NCBI GenBank assembly: GCA_029449235.1
Contig: JANATG010000013.1
Location: 434,001 to 498,000, forward strand
Reading direction: 5' to 3'
Length of the DNA stretch: 64,000 nucleotides
Source of the DNA: Linnemannia schmuckeri
Taxonomy: Eukaryota > Mortierellomycota > Mortierellomycetes > Mortierellales > Mortierellaceae
Shown: positions 10,783 to 21,290 of the stretch, one piece after another
Numbering within the stretch: position 1 is the stretch's first letter
Layout: every line of letters begins with the position of its first letter
The notes under the pieces: model-generated
What the model was told of the DNA's origin: nothing
The model's input: the letters and a program-made list of their open reading frames with translations, nothing else
Database searches by the model: none
Made by a program: the position numbers and the translations under genes

Positions 10783-13042
10783 ATGTCGACAGTTCCAACA
10801 TCCACCTCGTCCACTACCTCCTCCACAATTCCAGTCCTGATCTCCGGTGGAGGCCCCGTAGGTCTCTTTCAAGCCCTCCTCCTCACGAAACTCGGAATCC
10901 CCGTCCGAATCATCGAACGTGCTCCCTCCATCTCCCCTCTCTCAAAAGCTCTTGGCCTCCACGCTCGATCCATGGAGATTTTCCGTCTCTCTGGAATCAT
11001 TGATCGCTTCTTGGAACGTGGGCAACCTTTGACGAATTTCACGATGCATGCAGGGGGTAGGAGGGTAGGGACACTGCCAGTGATGGGTACTTCGACGGAG
11101 GATACGGAGTTTAATTATGGATTGTTGTTGGAGCAGGAGAAGACTTCTCAGTTGTTGTTTGAGCTTTTGAAGGAGTTGGGTGTGAATGTTGAGTATGGGT
11201 GGGAATTGGTGGATACTAAAGTCGTTGAGGCTAGGGCTGACGAAAACGATGGGGAGGAAACATACGTAGAGACAGTTATTCGACGCGCGCTGTTGGGTGA
11301 CAACACGGCCCCCGAGGACAATATGCTGATTGGAGGTGTGGACATGTACGCCGAACAGGAAAACAAAGAGTACGAGACCCAGACAGTTCGGTCAAAGTAC
11401 TTGGTTGCCTGTGATGGTGGTCGGTCGACGGTCCGGCACAAGTTGGATATTGGGTTCTCTGGACGGACGCTTGAGCACAAGACTTTGATGTGGGATGGTA
11501 TTTGTGAGACCAATATCGTCCCCAATGGCATCACGTAAGTCATTTTTATTTTCCTTTCCATTTTCCTTTCCTTTCCTTTCCTTTCCATTTTCCTTTTCGT
11601 TTTCCTTTTCTTCTTTCGTCATTTTTTTTGCTAGTGTAGAAAAAAACTAACGAACCAACCAACATCTTGTTTAATGCTGTCCTCTTGTTTCAGGGCGGTG
11701 ACAGGAACGAACAACAAGACAATGATTATCCTCCCCCTCACAAACGGTCTCACCCGAATTAGCGTCGAAGCCGGTCCCCTCTCCCCCACAGAAGACATTT
11801 CTCAAACCCTCCGCGAACTAACCGTCGAACGCTTTGAAGCCCTGGCCCAAGAAGCAGCCCATCCGTCCACTTTCAAAGTCCTCTCCACAACCTGGTTAAC
11901 CTGCTTCAAAATCAACGAACGCCGCGCCGACCAGTTTGTCTATAAGAACCGAATCTTTCTTGCAGGTGACGCGGCACATATTCATTCCCCGGCGGGCGGG
12001 CAGGGGTTGAATACGGGCCTGCAAGATGCGCATAATTTGGCTTGGAAGTTGGCTTTTGTGTTGAATGGATTGGTGAAGAATGAAGGGGAGGTTTTGGAGA
12101 CATATAGGGAAAGGGAGGCGATGGCCGATCGGGCGATTGACGTGTCGTCAAAGTTGCTGCAGAGGAATCGAGATAATCGATTGATTGCCAGGATGGCGAT
12201 GAAAGTTTTGTTTACGGTGGGGCCATTGATTGCAAAATGTTTCAAGTCCTTCTCCTTCGCACCTGATGTCTCAATGGTACCGTTTTTTCTGATTCACTGA
12301 AAAGTAGCCTGTCATTTTTTTTGTCTAGAATGTGCTTCGCCCAACAGATCAACGCAGAATGATACTAACTTCAATATTTCAACATCACACTTTGCACGAG
12401 TAGCTCAAGGTCAGGTACCATGAGAACGTGCTTAACAGACCCCACGACTCACAACCAGTCCCGGCTGCAGATTACCAAGTCGGCGTCCGCGCCCAAGACG
12501 GCGTCATTTCCCCCATCGCCACCACCACTTCCTCTATCACCGACGAAAAATCTTCCGTTTTGACAAGCATGCGTCTACACGACCTCTTCATCGGCCTGGC
12601 CCGCTTCCACATCCTAATCTTTGCATCCGACACCCACCTCTCCTCAGCAACTGCCCTTACCCTCGCTCACAACGCAACTAACTTTGTGAACCAATGGCGC
12701 GCAAAGTACACCTACACTTCCACCCTGCAAGACGGATACACCGACAAGGACCTCTTCAAGTTCCACTTCCTCATTACCTCCACCTCCGCCTCCATTTCCA
12801 CCGAAAAAACGATCCAATCATTGTCCCAGAGACAAATCGGTGAAGGGAAAGTGTTCCTGGACGATGGCAGCATGATCCACAAGAAGTACGGTTTTGAAGC
12901 GGGGAGAGGGTCGGAAGAGGGAGGAATTGTGGTTCTCAGGCCAGACTCACATATCGGGTATAGAGTCAATGGTCTCCAGGATCAGGCGTGGAAGGATGTC
13001 GACCAGTTTTTGTCTTCCATCCTCGCATCCCAGCTTGAGTGA
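10783..13042 (+). CDS. Phenol 2-monooxygenase-like FAD hydroxylase, copy B
   Basis: Three exons (10783-11534, 11694-12276, 12404-13042) encode 657 aa. The protein is closely parallel to copy A: GGGPVG at the FAD-binding N-terminus (the first Ala of copy A replaced by Gly), the DGGRSTVRH segment, GDAAHIHSPAGGQG, and a C-terminal thioredoxin-like domain with LHDLFIGLARFHILIFAS. Both introns sit at the same codons and phases as in copy A (phase 2 in a Thr codon, and phase 0 after a Met), so the pair arose by tandem duplication. The role is NADPH-dependent ring hydroxylation by family knowledge; the substrate is unknown. Intron 1 is packed with TTTCC repeats. AATAAA lies at 13145-13150, in the 141-base convergent gap with the next gene. 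Confidence 0.88.
11551..11614. repeat. TTTCC-type microsatellite in intron 1 of copy B
   Basis: Pyrimidine repeat built from CTTTC/TTTTCC units inside the intron at 11535-11693. Confidence 0.7.
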
Positions 13043-13183
13043 GGCAACCAACAAAGAAAAACAATAGCATAGATGTAGACATAGTCACAGACATATATAT
13101 GTAAATAGATACAACATATCAATCTTTCATCATAGTCCAATATGAATAAAACACATATTTTATAAAAAAAACTCTCGTCTCGC

Positions 13184-15991
13184 TCAGACGACGTCAAAAG
13201 TAGCAAGGAACTCGATTCCAATGCCCATATGCCCAATGGTATATTTGCCCGGTCTCAAAGTCTTCTGCGTCTCATACAGCCCAGGCTCGACCTGCTTCAA
13301 GATATCTGGCATCGGAATCATCCCTCCAGCAACACATAACCGCGGCTGCGTCCCCGGCTTGACATTAAACACCCGGACCCGAATCGTCTGCTTGTCCTGT
13401 GCACTCGAAATCCTAGCCGACGAAGGCTCCATAATCGAGAATCCAAACGACTTGAGACTATACGGCATGAATAAAGGTTGCATATTGGCTCCGTTCCCGC
13501 GGTTGACAACCCTGTACGTTAACGCGAGATTTGACTGGTTAGATGTACTGTGGGCGGCTCGACCCATTACTCGCAACTCTCCTTCCCCCGCAGATGGACA
13601 GAAACACCGGATTGTCATGTAGACTGAATCTGCGTCCTCACGCGACCACCGAGCATGTGCATAAAGCTGCTCGCCTGTCGGCTTCCACATAAGCATACAG
13701 ACTAACGAAGGGATCGTCTTATCCCAGGCTTGCTTGACCAATCGAACCTCTACCTCGGCATAGTCATCATCCGTCCAGACCGAATGCGTCGCCGAACGTC
13801 CTGAAGGCAGGATACCCAGCGTCCAAGAGGGCGGGAACCGGAAGGGTAGAGCTCTGTAAAGATCAACATGCATCGGCGGGTCCAAGTACTGCTCGCGCGT
13901 ATTAGTCGGCCAATGAGAGTAGATCAGTTCCTCAGGACGGACCAAAAAATAATGAGGCTGGAATCGAGCCTCCGGATCCGGGTCAAGCTTGCCACCTTCA
14001 GTAATCGCTCCAGCGCCCCAGGTCGAATCGATCAGGAAACACTCTCCGTTGACAGTAACCGCGTTCCAGGCATGCGGGCCTCCAAGCGAGTCGCCTCCAA
14101 CTTCAATACCAAACCCGCGCGCGACTCCAAACACCTTGATGACTCCCAAGTTCGCCGGTGCCGCCAGCTCATAAAACAGGTTTGCGAATCCTGCGCAAAC
14201 TCCTGTCTTAGTCCTGAGAACCGCTTCGGGCGAGTTATCACCCAAGTTGTTCGATAGGAATCCAGCAACATTGTAGAGAATGTTACTGGCGACCCACTTG
14301 AAGATAGATCGCAGCTGAGCAACTTGATCATCAGGAAACGCCGAAGTCAGATACCACGATAGCCGTGGGATGCTCTCCTCCTCCTCGCGAGGACATGACA
14401 CTGCATGTTGATCGATAACCGAGAAATCGGCGTTTGTTAGATCCAATCGCTCGCCATTGAACTCAGCCGTGGTCGCCGGCTTACATTGCGAAAGTGCCTC
14501 CATCACATCGTCTCCCGGCCTGAAAGTACTGGTTGAGCAAGACGATGAAGAAGTCGAGGAATAGTGGCTCGACTTTTGTAAACGCTGCTCGCCCGAAGCT
14601 GTTGTTGATGTGCGGGTTATCGAGGAAGAGTGCGATGACGACGACGAGTGATGTTCATGGACAGTTGATTGCTGAGGCCGTTTGGGGAGAGCAGGACGAG
14701 CAGGGAGTTCTGGCCGAAGAGGAATCGCCGGATCTGGCCTTTGAGGGAGAGATGGACGCCGAGGGAGTGCAGGCCGTGCCGGTAGTGTAGGCCGTTGAGG
14801 AAGCGTTGGGGGCGCTGGCACTACTTGAGGGAGAGTTGGTGGTGCATGTACTGGTCTAGGCACCGGCCGAGGCACTGGAGCAGGTGCCGGCTCAGCTGCC
14901 CTAGTTAAGGTAATGGAAGAGGATGCAGTGATTTTTGTTGTAGTTTTGGTGGTGGTTGTTGTTATAGTGGTGGCGGTAGTGTTGGTAGGCGGAGAAGGCA
15001 CACGTGCAGTTGGCAACCTTGGTGGTTTAGAAGGTGCAGGAAGAACGGGAGCATGAACAGTGCCGCCATTCTGTCGGCCGATATCGAGCTTCTTCAATAG
15101 CTCTGCGACAGATTGAGTGGCAGGAGGTGATTCTTGCTGCTGGTCAGGTTCCTCAGGTACCGCCGCAGGGGCGTGTCGTAGTGACGCCTTGATCGGCACT
15201 GCTGCAGTGACTGATGGTGAACGGCGAATTGGCACTGGACGTGACGTTTTGAGTTCTTCAGCGGCTACTACTTTAGGTGTTGGTGGGAGTTGAGGTACAG
15301 GTTGCTTAGGGAGAGAAAAAGGCCGTTCATTATGGTGCGGTGTTGCTGGTGGTTGAGGTGAGCTGGGTCCAGAATGGATAGAAGACGAAGAGGAGATGGT
15401 CGAGATAGGACGTTGAGGTGGCTTGGCTAATTGGACCGTGCTCAGTGGACGAGGCGTCGTCGGCACAGGACGAGAGGGAGCGGAAGGGTGTGTATCCATA
15501 GATTGAGTTGGAGATGTAGGTGCCGAGGTATCGGGTTTAGCGAGCAAAGAAGGGGTGGATGCTGCTCGAGGAGGCAGTGGCAGTGGCACCCGAGGAGGGG
15601 TCACCGGAGATGATGCATTAGTTGTGACTGCAGCTGTAGCTGGTGAAGGAAGGGGTCGTTTGGGCGGAACAATTGATGGCTCTGAAGGTATGCGAGGTGG
15701 AGTTGCTAAAGTGGTAGTAGTAGTAGAGGGTAGGGAGGGCATTGGTCGCTTTGGCAGAGTGGGCACATGGTGGTCCGCAGTTGAGAGTGCTGCAAAGGTG
15801 GCAGAGACAGGGACAGGTGGAGGAGGAGGGAGAGAGCGACGAGGAGGGGAAACGACGACTTCGCTTTTGGGTCTGGGTGCAGGGACGGGAACATTGTTGC
15901 TTGTGGAGATGGAAGTCGTTGAGGAGGAGTACATTGTTGTTGCCCGAGTGGTTGTCCGAGGAGGAGCAACCGGATGTGCGTGATGGCTCAT
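13184..15991 (-). CDS. Proline-rich transglutaminase-like (KY/Cyk3-type) protein
   Basis: Single open frame of 935 aa. Residues 1-500 are low-complexity, dominated by Pro/Ser/Thr with many PxxP stretches such as LPARPALPRRPSLP, which suggests SH3-domain partners. The C-terminal half holds a transglutaminase-like fold. Candidate catalytic residues are Cys at about 599 (TGVCAGFANLFYELA), His at about 640 (GPHAWNAV) and Asp at about 655 (LIDSTWGAG). The Cys-His-Asp order and the DSTWGAG motif match the kyphoscoliosis-peptidase/Cyk3 branch, proteins linked to cytokinesis and the actin cortex in fungi. A role at septa is therefore plausible inference. The triad looks intact, unlike that of some inactive Cyk3 relatives. 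It is convergent with the monooxygenase to its left and divergent from the transporter to its right. Confidence 0.8.
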   Translation of the reverse strand: MSHHAHPVAPPRTTTRATTMYSSSTTSISTSNNVPVPAPRPKSEVVVSPPRRSLPPPPPVPVSATFAALSTADHHVPTLPKRPMPSLPSTTTTTLATPPRIPSEPSIVPPKRPLPSPATAAVTTNASSPVTPPRVPLPLPPRAASTPSLLAKPDTSAPTSPTQSMDTHPSAPSRPVPTTPRPLSTVQLAKPPQRPISTISSSSSIHSGPSSPQPPATPHHNERPFSLPKQPVPQLPPTPKVVAAEELKTSRPVPIRRSPSVTAAVPIKASLRHAPAAVPEEPDQQQESPPATQSVAELLKKLDIGRQNGGTVHAPVLPAPSKPPRLPTARVPSPPTNTTATTITTTTTKTTTKITASSSITLTRAAEPAPAPVPRPVPRPVHAPPTLPQVVPAPPTLPQRPTLPARPALPRRPSLPQRPDPAIPLRPELPARPALPKRPQQSTVHEHHSSSSSHSSSITRTSTTASGEQRLQKSSHYSSTSSSSCSTSTFRPGDDVMEALSQCKPATTAEFNGERLDLTNADFSVIDQHAVSCPREEEESIPRLSWYLTSAFPDDQVAQLRSIFKWVASNILYNVAGFLSNNLGDNSPEAVLRTKTGVCAGFANLFYELAAPANLGVIKVFGVARGFGIEVGGDSLGGPHAWNAVTVNGECFLIDSTWGAGAITEGGKLDPDPEARFQPHYFLVRPEELIYSHWPTNTREQYLDPPMHVDLYRALPFRFPPSWTLGILPSGRSATHSVWTDDDYAEVEVRLVKQAWDKTIPSLVCMLMWKPTGEQLYAHARWSREDADSVYMTIRCFCPSAGEGELRVMGRAAHSTSNQSNLALTYRVVNRGNGANMQPLFMPYSLKSFGFSIMEPSSARISSAQDKQTIRVRVFNVKPGTQPRLCVAGGMIPMPDILKQVEPGLYETQKTLRPGKYTIGHMGIGIEFLATFDVV

Positions 15992-17007
15992 TATGTTCCT
16001 GGTGGAAAGTGAGAATGGAAGAGAAAAGAGGGTGTGAAGATTGGAGGAATGAAAGAGGAAGAGAAAGTGGCGATGGCGTCAAAGAAAGGAACTAATAATA
16101 TATTGAAGAGCGTTGAGGGTGGGAACTAAAGACAAGAACAGCCCAGGAATAACTTGGTTGTATGAAGGGCGGAGCGGGGATGTGTGTGTGTATGTGTGTG
16201 TGTGTTGATGTGTGTGTCTTGGGCGCAAGAGAGCAATCAGTAATTAGAACCGTGTGACTGTTGTAAGAAGGATGGATGTAGGAAAAAAGAAAGGGAAGGG
16301 TGGGAGTATCGACAAAAGTAAAGAGAGGGAAAAAGAAGGAAAGAGCAAGTTCCTTTAAGTACTCGAGCACAAACGGTGGCAAAAATAAGGCAGGGAAGGG
16401 GAGGGAGAGGGTTGACAACAGCAACATCAACAAACAGAAAAATAAACTTCTTCCTCTTCACACAACGCACATTCACCGTACTTCGAGGAAGCAAAGGCTC
16501 ACCGCTTCTCTCCCCCTCCGTCTCTTCACAAAAACAAATGCTCAGTTCGCTTTCTTTTCTCGATCTGGGAGCCGAAAGGCAAACTACGACACACAAGAAA
16601 GAAAAGTGACTCAGTTGCTCAGATGGTGGCGCAGAACTTGCCTCCTTCCCTCTTTTTGTTCGACTGACATTCCCTGGATTGTTCCCTCACCCTGCAGTTG
16701 TCGTGTCCGTAGAAAAGTGTAGGCATAGGCAGGTAGGTGTGAACATCCGCCCAACCCATTGCTGAAAATTGGCAGCAGCTATGGCTAAGAAAACAAATAT
16801 GTATCACATGACCCTCGGATATTCTTCGCACTCACTTCTCCCACAACTTTTTTTTTTTTTTCCCTGTTGATTCTTTTTGCTCATTCTTCTCATCTCTTCT
16901 TTTCTTCCCTCATTCCCCTGAATCCTTTTCTCTCCTGAACACAACTCATTTGGTCTCTCTCTCTCTCTCTCTCCTCTCCTCTAATTGCTGCCGGATACCA
17001 TCTCAAC
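15992..17007. other. Divergent promoter region
   Basis: About 1 kb between the divergent starts at 15991 (-) and 17008 (+). It contains a TG microsatellite (16180-16220), GA-rich stretches and a TCTC run (16954-16980) that probably lies in the transporter 5' leader. No gene was recognised. Confidence 0.5.
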
Positions 17008-18729
17008 ATGACATCCGCACAAGAGACCAGCCCCCTGCTGCAAAACCAGCACGGCACTTCCTCCACCTCCACCTCCTCCACTCTCACAACGAATGCAGCT
17101 TCGCGCCAACGCCATCAAGAGACAAAGGGCCTGATATACATGACCCTTTCTGCTCTCTTCTTCTCCTTCATGTCACTCCTCGTCTCCCTCACCGCAAAGA
17201 CCCTCCCCTCCTTCGAAATCGTCCTTTTCCGTGGCATCATCCAAACCGTCCTCGGTGTCATTGCCTGTCGCTACCTTGGTATCTCTCCGCTCGGTCAACC
17301 CGATAACCGAATTCGTTTCTTGCTCTTCTGTAGAGGTCTTGCGGGTTCGTTTGGGCTGGGATTCTTTTTTTATGCGCTTAGCGTCATGCCGTTGGCGGAT
17401 GCGACAGTGGTCTTCTTCTTGGGACCCACCTTTACGGCGATCTTGGGGAGAATTGTGTTGAAAGAGCCCTTTGGACCCTTGGATGCTACTGCCTCAGCGA
17501 TCACGATGTGTGGAGTCGTCCTGGTCTCCAAACCCACCTTCTTGTTCCCCCCTCCTTCTCCACCAACCCCTGGTCCTGGTGAGAGCGGTGAAGAAGTCCT
17601 GGCGGCGTTCTTTGTCAAGCAACAAGAAGAAGATTATCGCCGTCTGTTTGGTACTCTTGCAGGCCTCTGCGGAGCCATGTGTGCTGCCGTCGTAAGTACC
17701 TTTTTTTTTTTCTTTCGCCATGCGCAACCAACCCCCTTTGTTTGTTTTTAGCCTGTTTGTTGTTCTTGCGCCGTGCATTGCTTCTTGTTTACTGTCTTTG
17801 ATTAATTGGGCTGGGCGCCCACACCTACTTTCCCACACCTTCTTCCCCATCGCGTGGATCATGCTCGCTCATCGTCGTGTGATATTTCACTCTCACATTC
17901 TCCTTTGCGCCATTTCTTTCTTGCTGACAAAACGCCATCGATCTCCCTCTAATCCCATCCATCTTACATCTTTTTTTCTCCGAACTCTCCTTCCAAACAA
18001 CCTTAACTGTCTTTCTTCAACAAACACAACAGGCATACGTACTAGTCCGCAAGATCGGAAAGCAAGGCGCCCACTCCATGCAGCATGTAACATATTTCGG
18101 CGTCGTCTCCTGTTTCGTCAGCTTGATCGGTCTCTATACTCTCCAGGATGGGTATGTGGCCCCCCAGGGGGCATGGATGTGGTCCGGGGTCGTGTCCCTG
18201 GGAGTCGCTGCTTTCGTTGGCCAGATTCTTCTTAACTCTGGGTAAGTTTTTCATACTTTTCTTTTCGCAAAAGGATAAAAAGAAAGAAAGGTGGTCAAAC
18301 GAACAGAGACGAATGACTTTAAAAAAACTCTAAAAGGCAAAGGGGAAAAACAATTGAACCTCCTTCAACATCTTTCATTCATCATTATTCTCCGCCGTCA
18401 AAACTGCGCTATTTTCTCTCCTCCATTCCATCCTATTATGACTAACCCAACTGACATCCATCAATCTATCCCACCCACTTTAACGAACCTTCAATAGGCT
18501 CCAATTGGCACCCCTAGGTCCCGGAACACTGATGCGGATGAACGATATCGTGTTCGCATTCCTGTTCCAGATCACCGTCCAGCACGAACAGCCTGACATC
18601 TTCAGTTTCCTCGGCGCTTCCCTTGTCATGATCTGTACCGGATCCATGGGTCTCAACAAATGGCGTCTCGAAAAGAAGAGGCTACAACAGGAAAAGGATC
18701 AACAAGATCAGCAGCAACAACAGCCTTAA
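17008..18729 (+). CDS. EamA/DMT-family membrane transporter (SLC35G-like)
   Basis: Three exons (17008-17691, 18033-18241, 18498-18729) encode 374 aa. The N-terminus is Ser/Thr-rich and polar. About ten hydrophobic helices follow, arranged as two EamA repeats. The first repeat holds RGLAGSFGLGFFFYALSVMP and DATVVFFLGPTFTAILGRI, and each repeat ends with a Gly-rich helix (GVVLVSKPTF; GASLVMICTG). The tail is hydrophilic and Gln-rich (QQDQQQQQP). Drug/metabolite transporters of this kind move small metabolites or nucleotide-sugar-like solutes; SLC35G1 relatives are plasma-membrane or ER proteins. The substrate cannot be predicted. The first intron is long (341 bases) for this window. The frame is continuous through all junctions. 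Confidence 0.83.
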
Positions 18730-19040
18730 GAATTATTTATTTATTTTGTAGTTTTATCTTTAGATCGATCAATGAATAGAACTTCTTTCCGCCTTCATAA
18801 CATATAACACACAACACACAAAACGCAATTGCATAGTTGTTCCATGAAAGAAGGTTAATTTATTTCACAAGTGTACAAAGTAAGGAAGTGAGGGAAGGGG
18901 CGAAGAGAGGTCAAAGGATGGATGGATGACAAGGAAGAAAAAAAAAAGAAAAAGAGAAAATGAAATGTGTAGAAGGAGGTGTTTATGTCTGCGCGAAAAT
19001 GTAATGTAAAAGGGTCCAAAAAGTAGAAAAGAAGAGGAAA
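18730..19040. other. Convergent 3' UTRs
   Basis: 311 bases between the transporter stop and the GATA-factor stop. TTATTTATTTATTTTG directly follows the transporter stop. No other feature was seen. Confidence 0.5.
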
Positions 19041-21255
19041 CTATCGGTTTTGTGCGCCTGCGATTTTGGCACGGTATTGCGCGACAAGCATAGCGTGCGC
19101 CTGCTGTTGCTGTTCAATCGACATCATCCCCGTCGAGATCCCCAACTGTGCTCCTGCTCCCGTCTGAAGAGGAGGCGAAGTCACTCCCGCCGCTGCCGCC
19201 GCTGCTGCTGTCGAACTCAAATCCAGGTTCGACCAGTCGCCGTTGAACATCGCCATTGGGTTCTGAACTCCCACCGTCAAACCATTCATGTTCGACGCCC
19301 CACTCGTTGGCAATCCACCTCCCATCGCTGCCGCCCCGAACGGTGCTGCATTCATCATCTTTCCATTAGTCGTCGTCATGATGGCAGGCTGCTGCTGTTG
19401 TTGCTGTTGCTGCAAAAAGTGCTGTTGCTGCTGAAGCAACTGGATCTGCTGTTGCTGCTGAGGCGTAAGAGAGCTATCCATGTTCTGAATCTGTTGCTGA
19501 CGCTTCAAATAAGCCATAATCGCCTGTTGCTGCTGGAGTTGTTGCTGTTGCTGGCGTTGCTGCTGCTCAAGTAGTTGTTGCTGTTGCTGTTGTTGTTGCT
19601 GCTGTTCCTGCTGTTGTTGGCGACGACGGTTCAACATATCCTGGTACATCAATTGCTGGGCTCGCTCCAAAGTGGCCACACCTTGCTGCTGCTGAGACAA
19701 TGGCAATGTCGTAAATGCATAGGGCAACTGAAGCTGAGAAGGGTCCAACCCAGTCGGGATATTTCCCAAACCAGTCTGGATGGTCTCCTGTTGCTGTTGC
19801 ATCGACATATGTTGTTGCTGTTGTTGATGCTGTTGTTGCAAGATGTTATGGGGCGTAGCAAAACTCTGTTGACCAGACGAGTGGGGCGGCTTGGACGACT
19901 TTTGCTGCTGCTTCTGCTTGGCGGACTGGGGTCGGGAGGAGTGGGACTCGGCCAATTGAGACTGCGCTGCTGCTGCTGCTCCCTTGGCGTCAGACGAGAA
20001 CCGGCGTTGACGTTTGGGGAACGTGTGCGAAGATGGGAAGGCGCTCGACGTAGCACTGTTGGCAGGGCCATTGGGTCCATTACCGCCATTTCCATTGATG
20101 GGCGTCATGGGCTCAATTCCAGTTCCATTGGCTCCTCCTGTGGGCGTCGTCGGGGCAGAATTTGCATTCACAGCCGATTGGAGACCAGCCTTGGGGAGGC
20201 TGAGATTCATACCTTCCTTCTTCTCCTGAGCTCCTACCACCGAATTCAGCTCAACACTCTTGCGACGCTGAGCGGCCTTGGCCGCCTTGCCCGTAGGTGC
20301 TGGCGTCTCTTCCGCAGGCTTAGGGTGAGCCACATCGGCGCCTGCGCCTTCTGAGTGCTCTCCATTGGGATGGGCTGTGTTGTTGTTTTGTCCGTTTCGA
20401 TTACGCTTCTTGATGACATCGGTCTTGAGACTCAGAGGTCGGACAACGCCATGGAGCTTCAAGAACAGACCACAGGCATTGCAGAGTGGAAGACCTTCAG
20501 GATTACGGCGCCAGAGGGGAGTGGTTTGGGTGTTGCAGTTGGTGCACTTTGTGGGTATCAAGGTAGCCGAGTTTCCATCCGTTCCAGAATTAGATAGCGA
20601 AGACTCCGAGGTGTTAGCGTGTTGCATGACCGAGGAGCTTGATCCTTCCGCCGACTCGTCTGATCCTGCCTTGGCTCCAGTGCCCTCGGCCTTGACATCC
20701 GTAGAAGCACGACCTTGAGCGCGAGGACGCTTACCAGGGACCACCGATCCTGACGAAGTTGGTGGTGTCTTCTTGGTTGTTGTCGAAGGATTGTCTGATG
20801 TCCAGCCAGCATCCTGCTGGTTAGCGTTCAGAGACCGCTGCGAGACCGAAGCAGATGTCCGTTCCGTCTCATCTGTATCCATATCAACCTCCTCCCTTAC
20901 ATCCGAATCCGACGACGTCTGGTTTACGTTGCCACCGGAGCCATCAAAGGGCTGTGATGCCTCGTTGAAGAAGGATCCTCCTGGGCCAGTGAAGGGAAGA
21001 AGCTGGGCTGGGTTGATGAACCCAGCGGGACCACCGGGGCCAGCGCCAAGGTCGTTGGAGGGGTTGAAGAACTGGGCATTCAACATGTCGGGGTCCGGCA
21101 TAAATCCTGTGCCACCATCCACGCCACCAAAATTCATCATGGATATAAGGTCGCTATAGTTGACATCGCCGAATCCGTTTCCTCCTTGCTGTATCTGTTG
21201 CTGCAACTGCAATTGGTGCTGAATCATCATCTGCTGCTGCTGGAACTGCTGCTGC

Positions 21256-21290
<35 letters not shown>

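Noticed and set aside
7792..13042. A biosynthetic gene cluster built around the monooxygenases
   Set aside because: No polyketide synthase, NRPS, terpene synthase or pathway regulator is adjacent; neighbours are housekeeping genes.
15555..15983. Gly/Val-rich plus-strand frame
   Set aside because: Antisense shadow of the Pro/Ser/Thr-rich coding sequence of the transglutaminase-like gene.
19575..20354. Plus-strand leucine-rich frame opposite the GATA factor
   Set aside because: It is the antisense reading of CAG/CAA glutamine codons; the GATA finger and DUF1752 are on the minus strand.
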